The position numbers and the translations under genes are program-made. The notes below the pieces were generated by a model. It saw only the letters and a list, made by a program, of their open reading frames with translations. It searched no databases and was not told the origin of the DNA. Of a DNA stretch of 64,000 nt, positions 12,346 to 25,574 are shown one piece after another. Each line of letters opens with the position of its first letter. Position 1 is the first letter of the stretch. Source of the DNA: Ctenosaura bakeri (lineage: Eukaryota > Chordata > Lepidosauria > Squamata > Iguanidae); contig CAOLHI010000247.1 of NCBI GenBank assembly GCA_948474755.1, forward strand, positions 310,001 to 374,000, read 5' to 3'.

Positions 12346-13790
12346 TGCTGCAATTTTTAAAAATTTATTTTATTACTCCTCTTCTGTATAAGGCCAGCTT
12401 CGGAAGTTCTGCAAGCCATCTGTCAAGGCTTATCTGCAAGAACGATGCCATTTGTCAACACCCGGAGTCTCCGGCAGTGCTGCTATTCTTCTCTCTTGCT
12501 CTATCTACTTGCTTACCTGGGCCCTTTAAGGAAGAGAGCAGTGAGGAGAAAGAACACTGTTTCCATTTTTGTTGAAGCAGGTGTGTAGAATGAGTCCAAA
12601 GAGGGAGAAAGAAGCTGAATGGGCATCCATGACAGCACTGTGGAAGAATTTACCTCAAAAGAGGTCCATCTTATCCAGGGGACCTCAATACCTGGAGCTA
12701 ATTCTGCATCACTATATAATTTCATCCGGGGTGTGTGTGTGTGCTTTTTAAATCTGTTTCACATTTTCTTTTTGAGCTATCTTATGAAGGTTTACACTAA
12801 ATTAGGTATGAAATGTCTTTGGCCCTTCAGATGTTTTGAACAACAATTCTTGCAACCCCTTACCATCAACCAAAGTAGTTGGAATTCCTGGGAGCTGATG
12901 CAGATATCTATAAAGGTCTGATGCTAATGCCAGCAGAGGAGTTAGTACTATGGACTCATCTTGGAGGATCTGACACACAGGAAGATGTGGTTTCCCCAGG
13001 ACTGCAAAGAGTGGGTTCAGGCCTCAGTGAAAAAAAATCTAGGGCAGTTGGCCATCCAGTTGTTTACCACCAGAAAATTACTGCGATAGGTGAGATCCAC
13101 TGGCGACTGAACAGAGGTCAGCCAATTGGTCAGGTAAGCAGTTCCGGGGTAGGATGCTGGCTTTGGGCCAAACCAGAAGGGGCTTCTTGGATCATCATGA
13201 AAGGAAGGGATCTGACTTCCTGCAGGCCAGGAAGAGATTCTGGAGACCCCACTGACTGAAGGACTTTCTAGTGGGCAAGCCTACAGCATTCCAGGCAGCA
13301 AGGAAGGGAGGTAGGTGGATGGGGCACATGAGGCAGCCATTTGGTGTTATGGGTATATGGGTGAATAACAGGGGAAGGTCTCTGGTGCGAGGAGCAACCT
13401 GAAGCCTGGTTCAGCTGGAGACAAGAGGACTTTCCTTCTTTGCTCCTGCAGACAGAACAGCTTGGTGAGTCACGAGAGTATTCTAGCTTAGAATTCTAAA
13501 GATCTCTCCCTAAACTGAAAATCTCAGGAGGCCCTAGGATGTTGCTAGGGTGGTTAAAGTGGAATCACAGTGCTATAATTTTGTAGTCTGAAAGGTCTCC
13601 TGATCTGAATAGAAACGGAACTAAGCATTTTTGTTCTCCGTTTGTCCTGACCCAGTTTCCACCAGAGTTTGTCTCAGGGAAGAGGGAGTTGGGTGAAGAA
13701 AGACAGGGACAGCAAAAGCTGAGAAAAACAATCTTAGCTGCTGCTCAGCATTTGGTAGTGGAAGCTGTTAATCACTCTAAGACAGGGATA
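12346..13790. other. Intergenic with short repeats, no gene seen
   Basis: Contains a short (GT)n run at 12,730-12,743, a copy of the dispersed ACAACTCCCAG-type short element at about 12,820-12,900, and half of an old MITE at about 13,480-13,600. The 126-codon frame at 12,879-13,259 has no recognisable family. Confidence 0.4.
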
Positions 13791-13915
13791 GGAATCATCC
13801 CACCCTTCCAGTGCTGTTGGGCTGCAACTCCAGCATACCTCACCATTGGCTGTGCTGGCTAGGGAGTTCAGGGTTGCAGTGCAGCAACATCTGGAAGACC
13901 ATACCCTGCTTTAAC
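13791..13915. repeat. Short dispersed element of the 'GCAACTCC..CATCTGGA' family
   Basis: Contains GGGCTGCAACTCCAGCAT and CAACATCTGGAAGACC flanking a CACCATTGGCTGTGCTGGCT core. Similar pieces recur at 12,820, 14,020, 23,860, 48,970, 51,185 and 56,900. The inverted layout suggests a short non-autonomous DNA element; the class is not fixed. Confidence 0.5.
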
Positions 13916-15000
13916 TGTATCGACATTCTTGTTCTGTAGAATGGGTCTCCCAATGGTTTTAAGAAGCCTTCCTAAACTCATTTCCCTGTAAATATTTGGG
14001 GCTACAAAAACTTGACTATTTGCCATGCTGGCTAGAACTGATGGGAGTTACAGTCTAAACCATCTGGAGACCACCAGGTTGGTGAAGCTGAAACTGTGTC
14101 CTAAAAATGCTCTTTCTGACTTTTTCTTATAATGGAATCCTTTACATACTTACCTGAGCTGAGAGCAATTCACACTGAATTCAACAGGTCTCACATAGGA
14201 TTGCACAATTATCTAGTTTTCAAATCTTTAGCATTTTCCCCTGCTCCAATCCTCAAATCTGATTTATCCTATTTACCTCTTTATCTTAACTGAATATACA
14301 CATATATCAAGTCCATAGATGGACAGTCAAAATCTTTAATCCACAGCTGTGATGCAGTCTAGTCTTAAGTTACTTTAACAACAATAACAGCAATTTCCAC
14401 CTGTTAATTTCCATTCTGTCTGATGTTTCCTGCTTCACTGTTGGAAGGAAGAGATGCAGAATTTTTGTTTGACTACTAATGGAAATTATGAATAAGTGTG
14501 TATAGAAGGCAGTAACAATTATCTGCAAATGAAAGTATCACAAAGAAAAGATCGGTAACTCCCCAGCTTTTAAATTGAGGATAACACCTCCTTAGAGTAT
14601 TGATGTCCTACATATTTCTGAAACAGCAGGGAGATGTCATGTGACAGCCTATAAACCTGTTCTTGTTCTGTTTTCCATATGCCTTGCAGCAAATCACTGA
14701 AATGTCAGAAGAGTCACTTGCGGATATGTTCCTCAAAACAAAGAGGTCCATATCCCAAGTTGATACATCTTTTCGTGTCACCTCACAGAGTACCTGAAAG
14801 ATGCTGATTCATAGCAGCTCATGAAATCCTTCAAAAGATGCCCTACCATGTTAGATGATGCAAGAGAAATCCTTTCAGAGCCACAGAAAATTACTATGAC
14901 AAGAAGTGCTGCAAAAGCTTTCCTCAATCCGGCACCATCCTAACATTCTGGAGTGTGATCCCTATCATCTCCAGCTCACACAGGCTTAATTGTTATTGTA
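13916..15000. other. Intergenic, no gene seen
   Basis: No exon, RNA gene or clear repeat boundaries recognised. Confidence 0.4.
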
Positions 15001-15420
15001 GCCCACAGGTGTGCAAAGTGTAGCCCACAGGCCACATGTGGCCCTTTGGATCTCTACATGCAGCCCATGGAACCCTCAGAAGCTCCTCAAAGCCTTCAGA
15101 TACCCCCTCAAATAATTTTTTTCGAGCTGATTTTGGAGTGATTTCCCCCCACAAACCATCTAAAATCTTTCAAAAGAAAGTAAAAGGGCAACAGTTTGCC
15201 CCACAACCCCCCAGCCCCCCAAAAACCAGACCAAAAAGAGGAGAAAATAGACTAAAAATCAACCAAAATGGCAGCTGGAAGCAATACCATTTAATTTTAA
15301 GCATGCTGAAATGTGCTTCTCCAGCCTGTCAGTCAAGGGTAGGAAGGAAAATTGCCCCCTACCTGTTTGCAGGCCCAGCCCTATTGCAGTCCAACACATT
15401 TAGAGGAGCAGATTAGAGAA
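15001..15420 (+). mobile_element. Decayed DNA-transposon-like repeat (hAT-like guess)
   Basis: Starts with GTGCAAAGTGTAGCCCACAGG and CATGTGGCCCTTTGGAT. Related words occur near 22,100-22,400 in the other orientation and at 36,640-36,910. The class is inferred only from the style of the ends; the 126-codon frame in it is not a gene. Confidence 0.3.
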
Positions 15421-15592
15421 GACTGTGCTATTCCTCTCAGTAGAAACATCTTCGCATTCATTTGTTATAGTACTCTGCACTCAATAGTTCTGCTATAAGA
15501 TGGAGAAACTACAGTTCTTCTAAACAGGCAGCCAACTAGGATGTGTACACACTGCACAATTATAAGAGTCTGATACCATCCTAAGTATCATG

Positions 15593-15815
15593 GGCTCCTT
15601 CAACACTATACAGTTATAGCACTATGGTTTCATTTTCTCTATCATAGTTCCATCCTATAAAATCCTGCGATTTGCAGTTTGTGGAGGGCTATTTAGAATT
15701 ATCAGCCGCAGAGCTCTGGTGCCTCACCAAACTATCAACCCCAGGCTTCATTAGGATTTTGCCATAGCAATTAAAGTGGAAACACAGTACTATATTTATC
15801 TAGTGTGAAAGGGCT
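15593..15815. mobile_element. Old palindromic MITE copy
   Basis: Diverged inverted arms: a left part with CACTATACAGTTATAGCAC and TTTGCAGTTTGTGGAGGG, and a right part with AAACTATCAACCCCAGG and AAGTGGAAACACAGTACTA. Same family as the young copies at 37,923, 39,188, 57,870 and 59,752. Confidence 0.6.
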
Positions 15816-15979
15816 CATGGAGCCATTTCTCAGAATCCTGAACTTCATAGTTTGCTAAGGTGCTCAACTAGAGATCTCTGTTTGATTCATCTGAAATACA
15901 GCACAAAAACTTTCCAGCAAAGTATTCCCCAACCCTCACCAAACTATATATTCCAAACTAGACTGCTATACTTTTATAG

Positions 15980-16165
15980 TATCTATTGGTGTAGCGGTTT
16001 GAGCATTGAACTATGACTCTGAAGAACAGGGACTGATTCTCCACTCAGCCAATGAAACTCACTGGGTGACCACACATGCAGCCCCAGAAAACACCGTGAT
16101 AGGTTCACCTTAGGGTAACCATAAGTGAGAAACAACTTGAAGGCACACAACCCCAACAACAATAG
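15980..16165 (+). mobile_element. Sauria-type tRNA-derived SINE
   Basis: The order GGTGTAGCGGTTTGAGCATT, CTCACTGGGTGACC, ACCGTGATAGGTTCACCTTA, and CTTGAAGGCACACAAC followed by CAACAACAA matches a squamate SINE from its tRNA-like head (A/B box region) to the CAA-rich tail. Confidence 0.8.
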
Positions 16166-16316
16166 CTACATAGTATATACCTATGTTGCCTGTTCATAGT
16201 CTTCCTATCACCAGCCACACCTTTTTGGCTCAACACTTCAGTTGTACATTTTCAACACCATCTTTCCTTCAGTCTTGTTTTTTGGAATCAGTTATTGCAT
16301 CTGTGAATATTACTTA

Positions 16317-16558
16317 TACACACACACACACCGTATGTATGACAAATTCAGTACAACTTCAGTCTACTGGGAGATTTCCTAAAAAAGCATTATATCCAAA
16401 AGACAAAATTGCAATCTATTCATACCTACTCAGAAGTAAACTTTTTTGAATTCAATAGGATTTACTACATACTGTAGAGGACTACAGTATGTAAACCTAA
16501 GTGTCATTATGGAAACAATAGAATTCTTTTAAAAACACACACACACACATACACACAA
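16317..16558. repeat. Two (CA)n microsatellites
   Basis: Short CA runs lie at about 16,317-16,331 and 16,536-16,557. The interval between them has no gene. Confidence 0.8.
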
Positions 16559-18554
16559 CTTTGAAGTTCATGGCAGGTAGCAAAGGAAATAGGGTCAGAA
16601 TTATTGCCTTAGTGCCATGTTAACTCACAAAGCTTTCATATTATACAACCATAACAAATAGAGATGAAATGCCTAATGATTAAAAATAATGAAGAAAACA
16701 TTTTTATTTGCCATATTCAGAAGCAAGTGAACCAATATTAAAAAAAAAAAAAAAGGCCACGGGGTTGGGCGCTGTTGTAATGCCCCTGAAACTGCAAGTT
16801 GGAGGTCAAGCCATAGTAAAATAGTTTGCGATTTTAGAAGAATCCAGAAAGCCTAGGACCATATGCATGACTATGCAACAAATGGCACATGAACAAAACC
16901 AGAAAAGGATCTACCTCTTATGATAGGTAAGTATTCTATATAGTGAAGCATTTGCAGTTTAGGAAGGCATATTTAGAATTCTAAGCCAGAGAATTCTTGT
17001 GCTTTGTCAAAGTGACAAACCCCAGGATGCTCTTAGAGGCATAAGAAAGCAGCTGTATGACATGGGAGAGAAAGACTATAAGCAGAGATGCTGTTTTCAG
17101 CTGGGCAGCAGTTGCAAAGCTGCATAAATAAGTTCCTTTTGTTCTTTCTATTTCTATCTGCCTGATTGCAGCAGTGTTTCTCACAGTGGAGATGGCATTT
17201 GACTTGACAAAGCTTCTTTCTTTTCCTGAGTTTTAACATGACTTGTTGGCTCTTGCTCCTCATGTTCATAGTATTAACTCCTTAACAGCTGAAGAAGAGA
17301 TTGTGCTTTGGCATATATGGGTTGCTTCTCAAAATGAATTGCAAGATACCAACACAGTAGCAGAAACCAGATCCCCCTCTCCTTCCTGATGGCATTTTTT
17401 TCTGATACAGGCAAAGTGCCAGAATCTGTAAATATCAGATGGATAGCTACTTACACTGCCACCTGCATCAAGGTTTCCAAATTATAACTCAATGCCTTTC
17501 CAATTTATTGCACCTCTTTTCATGATGAAATAAATCTTCCATAGGCTAGAAAAGCACAACGACATATGAAATGGCTAAAGCAGAAAACTACTGGCTCTGG
17601 CTGGCTTGAGATGAGACTACCACCTGGTGGTTAGATAAACATCATATTTAGAATAATGACATTTCTGCTTCTCATCTTTTATTGTTCCACTTAAGACAAT
17701 GCTTTGATGAACTAGCTTCACTACACATGCAGTAGGGCTTGCTGCCATTTTTCCTAAGAGGAAAATGCACATTACTGACAAACTTGGCTCTTGGCTAAAA
17801 TATGGCTGCCACCTTCTTCTTGCAGGGCTTCTCTTCCAGTAAGAGCTGCATGGCAACCTAGAAATTTAGCAAGTGAAGATTTTCCCCATACAGGCATACA
17901 GGGCATTTTTAAAGAAATTGTTTCTGGGCATCTATTCTCCCATTCAGAAGGTTCTCAAGAGGAAGCTTCTCCACTACATACAATCCTGACATTCAGAGCA
18001 TGTGTTTCTTAAAAGAAAGAAGTACAAAGCTGCAGATACAATTGCACATCAGTATCCTTGCCATTTTTATTATCCTGGTCAGCACAAGAAAATACCTGAA
18101 TTCAAAAAAAGAAAAATCCATATAATTCTTATCAAAACTTAGAAAAATTGGTTTAAAAACACAATGGATTTGGGATTGCAAAAAGATAGATATTTGTGGA
18201 TTATTTTTGTTATTGAAAACTTCAAAAAGACATTAAAATGGGTAAGAATCATGTAGTCCACTGACTGAGTTGTATGCAACCATTTGTCTCCACTGTGAGT
18301 CCAGAAGCTAGGAATGTCTACCTGGACATAAAACTATTACTTTAAAAATGCCTTATAGGTAGCTGCAATGCTGAGGAAAGCATATGGTTGTCTGAATGTT
18401 TTTTGGAGATGTTCACTGGATGCAATCTACACATGGGCTGGCAGGAAGAAACAGGCTCTACCTTCAACCTGTATATGTTCAAAACACTGTTTTTGTAAAC
18501 TGTACACACATCATCAGCTTGTCCACATGATCAGGTAGTCCATACGACAGCTTG
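16559..18554. other. Intergenic, no gene seen
   Basis: Contains an A-run at about 16,740-16,754 and half of an old palindromic MITE at about 16,930-17,045. No coding exon is supported; the short frames at 17,000-18,200 lack domains. Confidence 0.4.
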
Positions 18555-18790
18555 CCTATCTTGGGTCCATTCATGCTACACAATTTTAGCTATTCCACTT
18601 TAACTACCATAGTTCCAACCTATAAAAACCTGGGATCTGGAGTTTAGAGAGAGGCATTCAGAATTCTTAGCTAGAGAACTCCAGTGCCGCATCAACCTAC
18701 AAACACCATGATTCCAAAGGATGTAATGGAACAACAACACTAAATGGAACAACAATACTATAACCTTGCAATGTGAATGTGTCCATGATC
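18555..18790. mobile_element. Old palindromic MITE copy
   Basis: Diverged inverted arms with TTAGCTATTCCACTTTAAC on the left and TGGAACAACAATACTATAAC on the right. Inside the right arm a short unit (ACTAAATGGAACAACA) is tandemly duplicated. Confidence 0.5.
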
Positions 18791-19360
18791 TCAGACCTTC
18801 TTCCTGCTGAAGGAACTGCTATAAGGGAAACCTGATTAGGAGAAATGTGCCACAGGAGAGAGAGTAGAAGGAAGTAAGCCATGGGGAGAAGATAGTCCAC
18901 TCCTCACTTTTGTGCCTATTTCATTGCTAAAACCAAACCCTTCAGTATCCCTTTTTAATATTTCTGGGGAAACATTATAAATAAACATATTGTCATAGCC
19001 GTTTTGGTCCAGAACTGTTTTCTAAATGTACAGTGGGTGCAGCTGTGAATTTCTTTCCAACACTACAGGTTCAAGCAAGGAGCTGCTACAGAAACTGACT
19101 TAGACCAGAGGAATGGCATATAGAAAAGAGGTTAATCTCCCTCCTTTACTCCTAGCACCACTGCTCCCATCCAAGTAAGCTGTACCTTTGTCCTAAATTA
19201 TACAGGACAGTCTTCTATTTGAAGGACTAAGAAGGCAATTGGAATTTGAACTGATGTCAATTCTACTATTACTTCAGGAAGAAAAAAGAACAGGGGCTAA
19301 TAAGCTGTCCATTAATAGTTAAACCCTGAATAGCAAGCTGAACAAATGCATGTATTTCTT

Positions 19361-19563
19361 GGGGCCTTTCTATACTTCACTGTTATAGTGCTATTATTCC
19401 ACTTTCAACTTTCTGTGGAATGGGGTTTATAGTTTCCTGAGGCCAAAGAGCTCTATGGCCAAGAATTCTAAATGCCCCTCCCTAAACTGCAAACCCCAGG
19501 ATTCCATAGGATGTTGAAAGTGGAATAATAGAACTATAACAGTGTAGTGTGGAAAGATCCTTG
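19361..19563. mobile_element. Palindromic MITE copy
   Basis: Left arm CACTGTTATAGTGCTATTAT and right arm AATAATAGAACTATAACAGT are inverted, with the family's core CCCTAAACTGCAAACCCCAG. The central loop is longer than in the young copies. Confidence 0.75.
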
Positions 19564-19659
19564 GTTTCAGCCTTCTCCATTACAGTGAGAAGTACTGTGT
19601 TTCTATTTGTATTTACTTTTTCTAAATATAAGCATACGGACTTGGGAGCAGTGATAATC

Positions 19660-20040
19660 TATTTCCTCTCTTGTCCAGATATGAAAAATAGCAAAAGCTC
19701 CAGGCCCGAATGGTTTCATTCCAAAATTTTACAAAATCTTTGTCGATGATATCTTTTTCCATTTCAGAAAATGTGCCAGGATATTCTTCAAAAAGGAATA
19801 CAGAAACATGGAGAAATGCAAATATAAGGTTGATTCTGAAAGAAGTAAGGACCACACTGATGTAAAAAATGACAGACCTATATCTCTCCTGAATGTAGAT
19901 TACAAACTATTCACTAACGTACTGGCTGACAGATTGAAAAAAGCACTCACTACATTAATTCACGAAGACCAAAATGCGTTTCTACCAAGAAGATTTCTAA
20001 GAAATAATATTAGAACTCTTCTAAACAGATTTTAGAAGGA
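19660..20040 (+). mobile_element. L1-type reverse transcriptase fragment
   Basis: Plus-strand translation gives KSSRPEWFHSKILQNLC (related to the L1 GPDG-F region), then DRPISLLNVDYKLFTNVLA and HEDQNAFLPRR, which are conserved L1 RT blocks. Frame changes lie between the pieces. It is a different, more decayed copy than the L1 at 1887. Confidence 0.8.
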
Positions 20041-20264
20041 TATATTTTTTCAGTTTCTGGCAACAGGTATATGGCTACCCTATAACCAATTCAGTGCCCT
20101 CTGCCACATCCCAGAGCTTATTAGGGATAATAATCAAAATACTGGGACATCCAAAAATGTTTCTACCATATAGCATGGATTCTACCTTGAGCAGGCAGTC
20201 TTAAGCTGTCAGCTGAACAATTTGCTAGTCCAGAAATATTAATCACAGGTCTTGTAATTACTAT

Positions 20265-20671
20265 GACCCTTTCCGCATGACGTCACTGTTGTGTTTTTGC
20301 CACAGGATGGCAGTGGTCGGCAGGTCGCACTTCCACATGACATCATCGCCATCCCGCTGCCATCCTGTCACGGAGCATCATGCTTGCACAGTTTTTGCAA
20401 AACGGAAAAAATCTGTTTCGTGCCTGTGATTGTGTGGCGCTCCCATCACTGCTGGCCATGCGAAAGATGCGGAAGCACATTGGTGACACTTCCTTCCATA
20501 GCACAGCAATGGAAAAAGCCCAGCTGTGCTGCGGAAGGAAGACATGGTGCCATTGTGTTCTCTACCTCATGGACTGAGCAGGTGCAGAGGGGAGCGTTGC
20601 TGACGTGCTCCCTTCTGGACCCAGGACTGCAGCAAGACAACGCAGAAGAGCTTTGTCATGTGGAAATGGCC
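20265..20671. mobile_element. Non-autonomous DNA transposon with TAT target duplication
   Basis: Left end GACCCTTTCCGCATGAC and right end, inverted, GGCCATTTCCACATGAC form terminal inverted repeats. The trinucleotide TAT flanks the element at 20,262-20,264 and 20,672-20,674. The first ten bases resemble the ends of the palindromic MITEs (GGCCATTTCC), and 3-bp duplications suit the PIF/Harbinger group. The GC-rich interior is open for 141 codons on the plus strand but shows no transposase motif. Confidence 0.65.
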
Positions 20672-20809
20672 TATGAGTACTATGCCTATAGGACCTTCAG
20701 CTCCAATAGGTTCTGAAACTTAGAACTATGGGTTTCTTAAAAATGAGAGTACAAACATGCCTTCTACTTCTTGCTGAGCTTCCTTAGCCCCAGTTCCATA
20801 TCTTTGGTT

Positions 20810-21035
20810 AAGGGTCCTTGCAAACTACATGATTATAATACTATGATTCCACTTTAATTGCCATAGCAACATCCTGAGGAATTCTAGGATTTGTAGCTTA
20901 GAGTGGGATTTATAATTCTGAGCCATACAGCTTTTCTCTCTCACTGAAATACAAATCCCAGGATTCTTTAAGAGGCAATCATGGCAGTTAAAATGGAATC
21001 ATAGCACCATAACAGAGTACTGTGTAAGAGCCCAA
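20810..21035. mobile_element. Old palindromic MITE copy
   Basis: Diverged inverted arms: TATGATTCCACTTTAATTGC on the left, GTTAAAATGGAATCATAGCA on the right, with the CAAATCCCAGGATTC core. Confidence 0.6.
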
Positions 21036-22029
21036 TGACAAAAAATCTGTCCTTGCACCACCTCAGGCATTGTGAAAAATAACATTACATTCATGGGCAG
21101 ATACATTGCTTTGCTTAGACTTTATGCTTAGATTTTAGCATTTGGCATCACTTTTAGCAAAGGAAATGAGGTTATAGGTTTGCAATCCTGCTACCTCCCT
21201 CTGCCTTCCGCCCTATTGATTTACTTGTTCTTCTCCGCTAAATACATTGTAGATGATTCAGCTGCTGCTAAACATGTTTTAATTCCCACTGGTTTCAAAG
21301 AAAGCAGTGTAAGCACATGCTTAATGTTCCTGCTGAAATCATTGGGACTTTAAATAAGCAATCCTATAGACCAGTTACACTGTAGGGAGAAATATACCAT
21401 TGACTGGCTGGCACTAGAGTCATCAAATTGGCCACCACCCACTTAACCATGCAGGACTGGACGCAGAAAACACACCATGGAGCAAAAACAAAGTTTGAAA
21501 ATTACTTTTTAAAATTAATTCCTTGTGTAACTTGGGAAAGTTCCCCAAGGGCTTTTCCAAGTTTTTAACTTCATCAGAAAATATCTTTATGTTACTCACA
21601 GCTTTATCATGTGTGTGTGTGTGCGCAGAGAGAGGGGGGCTGGCAATCCATCTAATATGAGAGGGAAAAAACCCTCTAAATGCCCCCTAAATTATTTTTG
21701 CCCTGTCAAATGTAACAACAAAAAAGATGACATGGAAAATCATTATTTTTTTAAAAAGGACATGGTTATGATCATCACTAAAAAGTGCAGGTAGCATCAC
21801 TATTTGTAGCATGTTACCTCCAAGCTCTTAGCAAACTAGCACTCACCCCTACACACATGGGAAACCTGTTTGCAGCAATGATGCCATTTAGATATTGAGT
21901 GAACCAATGCACTGACTACACTGGGAAAGGGGAATGGGAATTGGGGCAGATGAAAGTTTCTGTGTGGTGAATGTGTTTGTGGTCTTATTTTATTCCAAAT
22001 TTTAAAGGAGCTTCCCAAGGTGCCAAATC
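21036..22029. other. Intergenic, no gene seen
   Basis: A (GT)n run at about 21,608-21,624 is the only clear feature. Confidence 0.4.
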
Positions 22030-22400
22030 TATGCTGGTGCTAGGATTCAGTACCCTGGATAGATCCTGTAAAGCAGGATGGGCATGCTCAGGAGCCTAGA
22101 GGGCAGACTGAGGCAATTTTTAGCCCCTCTGGAGTCTTGGAGGGCCACAGCACACCTTCATGGTTACCATTTGGGGTGAACAGAAGTGACGTCTCAGTGC
22201 CACCTCTGAGGGGGCAATCTTGCTATCCCAAGGGGGGACCCTCCAAAACAGCAGTTTAAAGCCCTCTAAAATTCTGAACATTTGGGGGGAGTCAAATTAT
22301 TGGGAGGGTTAGGGACTTGAAGGAATCAGTAACATCCTCAGCACCACTTTGGACCCCTCCTCAAGGGCTGCATGTGGTCCACGTGTTGCACAGTCCCCAC
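22030..22400 (-). mobile_element. Decayed repeat related to 15,001-15,420
   Basis: Words such as GGGCTGCATGTGGTCCACG and GCACAGTCCCC near the right side resemble the transposon-like repeat at 15,001. Class uncertain. Confidence 0.25.
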
Positions 22401-25400
22401 TCCAGCTTTAAAGTTGGGGGGGGGATCCCAAGTGGATTTGGTGCACTACTGACTGAAGTCATTGGCCATCCCTGGGCAGCTTTCTCATACAACATACTAC
22501 ACAAATATCTTCCCTGACAGGAGACAAACAACCTCACAGTCTTCCATGGGACAAGCATTCAAGACTCCAGAGGGAAGAAATTATTCTTATGCCAAGCAGG
22601 GTGGGGGAATCAGGCAGGACATGACAGGCAATGGAGGGAGTCCAATCACATACTGAAAGCAATAGTCTCTAGCGGTTCCCTGAAGAGGACAAGAAGCTGT
22701 GAAAACATAGGTGTGAGCTTAAATTCCATCACAGAGAATCTTGCAGTGGGGAGAGGCCACAGCTCTTGCTTGCATTGTCAGCAAAAGACAGGGAATTCAC
22801 TGGATTCAACCCACACTGCAAACACAAGAGGACAGCTGGTGTGGATAAGTCCCACCCGCTTATCTACAGCAGACATTGTGCCAGAGTGTGGTGATGTGGG
22901 GGAGAGTACATTCAGTCTCCAAATTTCTAGCATTGCAGTCGAGCATTTAGAAGTAGTTTGGATGTCTAAAGGATATGGTGAAATCCTGCTAAAGAAACTT
23001 AGGAAGCCTTTCCCTGATGTACATTTTGCTGCAGGACTCACCTACATCTGAGCACGAAAACTAATATGCAGTTTTGACACAGCTGCTGACATCCTAAACT
23101 TCATCAGAAAAAAGTAAACTTGGTAATTCTGACTTTTACAGTAATGCACTTGAAGGAATTTCAAGTGAGCAGTTTCTCTGCAAGTCTGCACAGAAATCAT
23201 GGTTCATTAGACTTTATTAACAGTTCAAATCATCATAAATAGGATGACTTGCATAACACATTTATTTCCTAGTCACTGTTGTTTAGTTTATACAACTGTT
23301 CTGCATGCAGAGAATATAGATTTGCCCCTTTTTTGGAAGCTTTATAACATACTTTCTCATTAAAATGGATTAAGTAGGAGTTATTTTTGTCATTACCTAT
23401 AGAAACTTTTTTTCACAGAGAAACTTCTTTTGTAGAAATCCAGTGCTCAGGCCCTTTGCTTCATCCACCCCTCCTCCCTCATTTTTGCCTCTGCTACCCA
23501 CTAGTCAAAATTATGTTGCTATACCCTGCATTGCATAAGCCTTTGTTTTTCTGCAGTTGCCAGCCTAAGGATCCTTTCATACATACCTGAATCATATGAT
23601 GAAGAAGAAGCTCTAGTCTGGTGAAACAATACAGGTTTCACATGCAGTAGTAGAGACAGTTTCAAATCCAGGATATAACCACAGCTCAAGCTGAGAACTG
23701 TTACTATTTAGACGACGGTAGTCAGAATTAGCAGCCAGTGTGGCAAGGGGCCTGGATTCTGGGAGTTATATTGCCAATAAGTAATATTTCCAATTGCAAG
23801 CAGAGGTCAGATCCCAAATCTAAAACTCCCCCCCAATGTGGAACAAATATAAACTGGCCATGTTGGCTATGGAATTCTGGGAATTGTAGTCCAAAAAATG
23901 AAGTTTTCCTAAGCTCTGACTCCCACTGGAAGAGGTTGGGAAGGTTTCATTCAGTGGTGCTACATTCAGCGGTGTGGATAGGGCTGCCAACTACTGAGGG
24001 CAGGCAGGTAGGGGGAGAGAGTGTCCAAACACAGTGCTCCTTGCTGCTTTTAAGCTGCTTGATGTGCAAGCAAAGCATTTCACAAGTCTGGGAAGTTTCT
24101 TCCCCCCTCTAAGTACCTTCTAGTGTCTGCAGATCAAGTTGTTGCAAAGGGCACAATTGCACTGGCCCTCTAGTTTGTTTGCTTTTTCAATCAATTGCCT
24201 ATCCTACAAGCTGCATTTAAGGGAATTTTAGGATCTGAAATTAGGATCCAGTCTTGAAATTGCCATCAGATGATGAACTCTCAGTATCCATATTGCTGAT
24301 GAGTGGCTGGGTCAACTCATCTTATTATCCAAATTGGCAATTTAGATGCCTATTTGGACCCAGGTCTGGGTCAGAACAAAACACTGGTGCAAAACTGCTG
24401 CTGCCTGATGTTCTGCCAGCAATGCACTCAGCTAACTGACCTCCTTTCTTATCTGTTGTTGACAAGATTAATATCAGGCTTTTTGTCTGAAATGGAACCT
24501 CAATTCAAGCCCATTTATCCTCTTTCCCATTAGCAAGACATTCTGTGAGCTCTTTATCAAGAGCTGGCAGATGGGTGCTGTATTTATCATGGCAGCTCAG
24601 GAGCTCAGCCCACTCTAGGGAAACAGCAGCAGAGCCTGTGCTGGAGACAGTCACATTGGTATAGATAGTTCCTATTCCTGGAAAAAAAGCAAAAACCCCA
24701 CCCTTGCTGAGATTTCAGCAGCTGGTCTGGAAGCTATAGTCCAACGAATACCTTTTCCAAACTCTGGGGCACATGTGTAGACAATCAATAGTAGGAACTG
24801 TGCCCTCTCATCCTTGGAAGTGATGGAAGGAGAACAAGACTATGCATGCAGCATCCAAAGAGGACAGAATAGACAGTTGTCTACACTGCTGGCATGACTG
24901 TGGTGTCACATATTTTAATTCTGTCTTCAAAACTACTGTGAAACAGCATGCCCTCCATCTCTCTCCATTCAGTCCTAGACAGCTTCAATTTCCTCTGAGC
25001 ATCACTCTAGGGAGCCTTTCATGTTCCAATATTAACCTTATTTTCAGAAAACAATTACATTTTCTTGCTTTCAAGGGAATTGATACCTGTTCATGACAGC
25101 TGAACCTGAAACCCAACACAAACATCACAGATCACATATCTACTGAAATTTTATATATTTATATATTTTATACCTTCGTGTCTTATTTCATACTTGAGAT
25201 TCAATTATTTTAGAGTTATACTAAAAACTATAAACCAACACTTCCCCTCTGCCAATGTCTTGGCATTAAGAGAATTATTTTAAAGGCACTAGATTATTAG
25301 ATACACACACACACAACACACCTTTCCTCACATAGGCATGTATCTGTCTACAGCTGATCTGTGAAGCTGAATGCACAGCAGGTTTTTTTTCTGACCCACT

Positions 25401-25574
25401 GAAACGGGGAAAAATGCTGAATGCTCTTTATGGAAAGAGGAATATAGAGCAACTGCTGTTTTATCACTGCCTATAGGAAAAGTAGAGGAATTCATAGAAG
25501 TTGCTGTGAATGTACATGGGTAGACTATTTCTGCAAAGGGACATTCTGTTTTAAAAAGCAGATGCTGCAAGGAG
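22401..25574. other. Intergenic, no gene seen
   Basis: No exon series or domain found. The 112-codon frame at 22,713-23,051 and the 124-codon frame at 23,738-24,112 show no family resemblance. Short dispersed elements lie near 23,860 (GAATTCTGGGAATTGTAGTC) and 24,710. Confidence 0.4.

Noticed and set aside
12879..13259. 126-codon ORF
   Set aside because: No family resemblance, no splice context, surrounded by repeats.
15036..15416. 126-codon ORF
   Set aside because: It coincides with a repeat that recurs in the window in decayed form.
20291..20716. 141-codon plus-strand ORF
   Set aside because: It lies inside a transposon with clear ends and shows no transposase or other motif.
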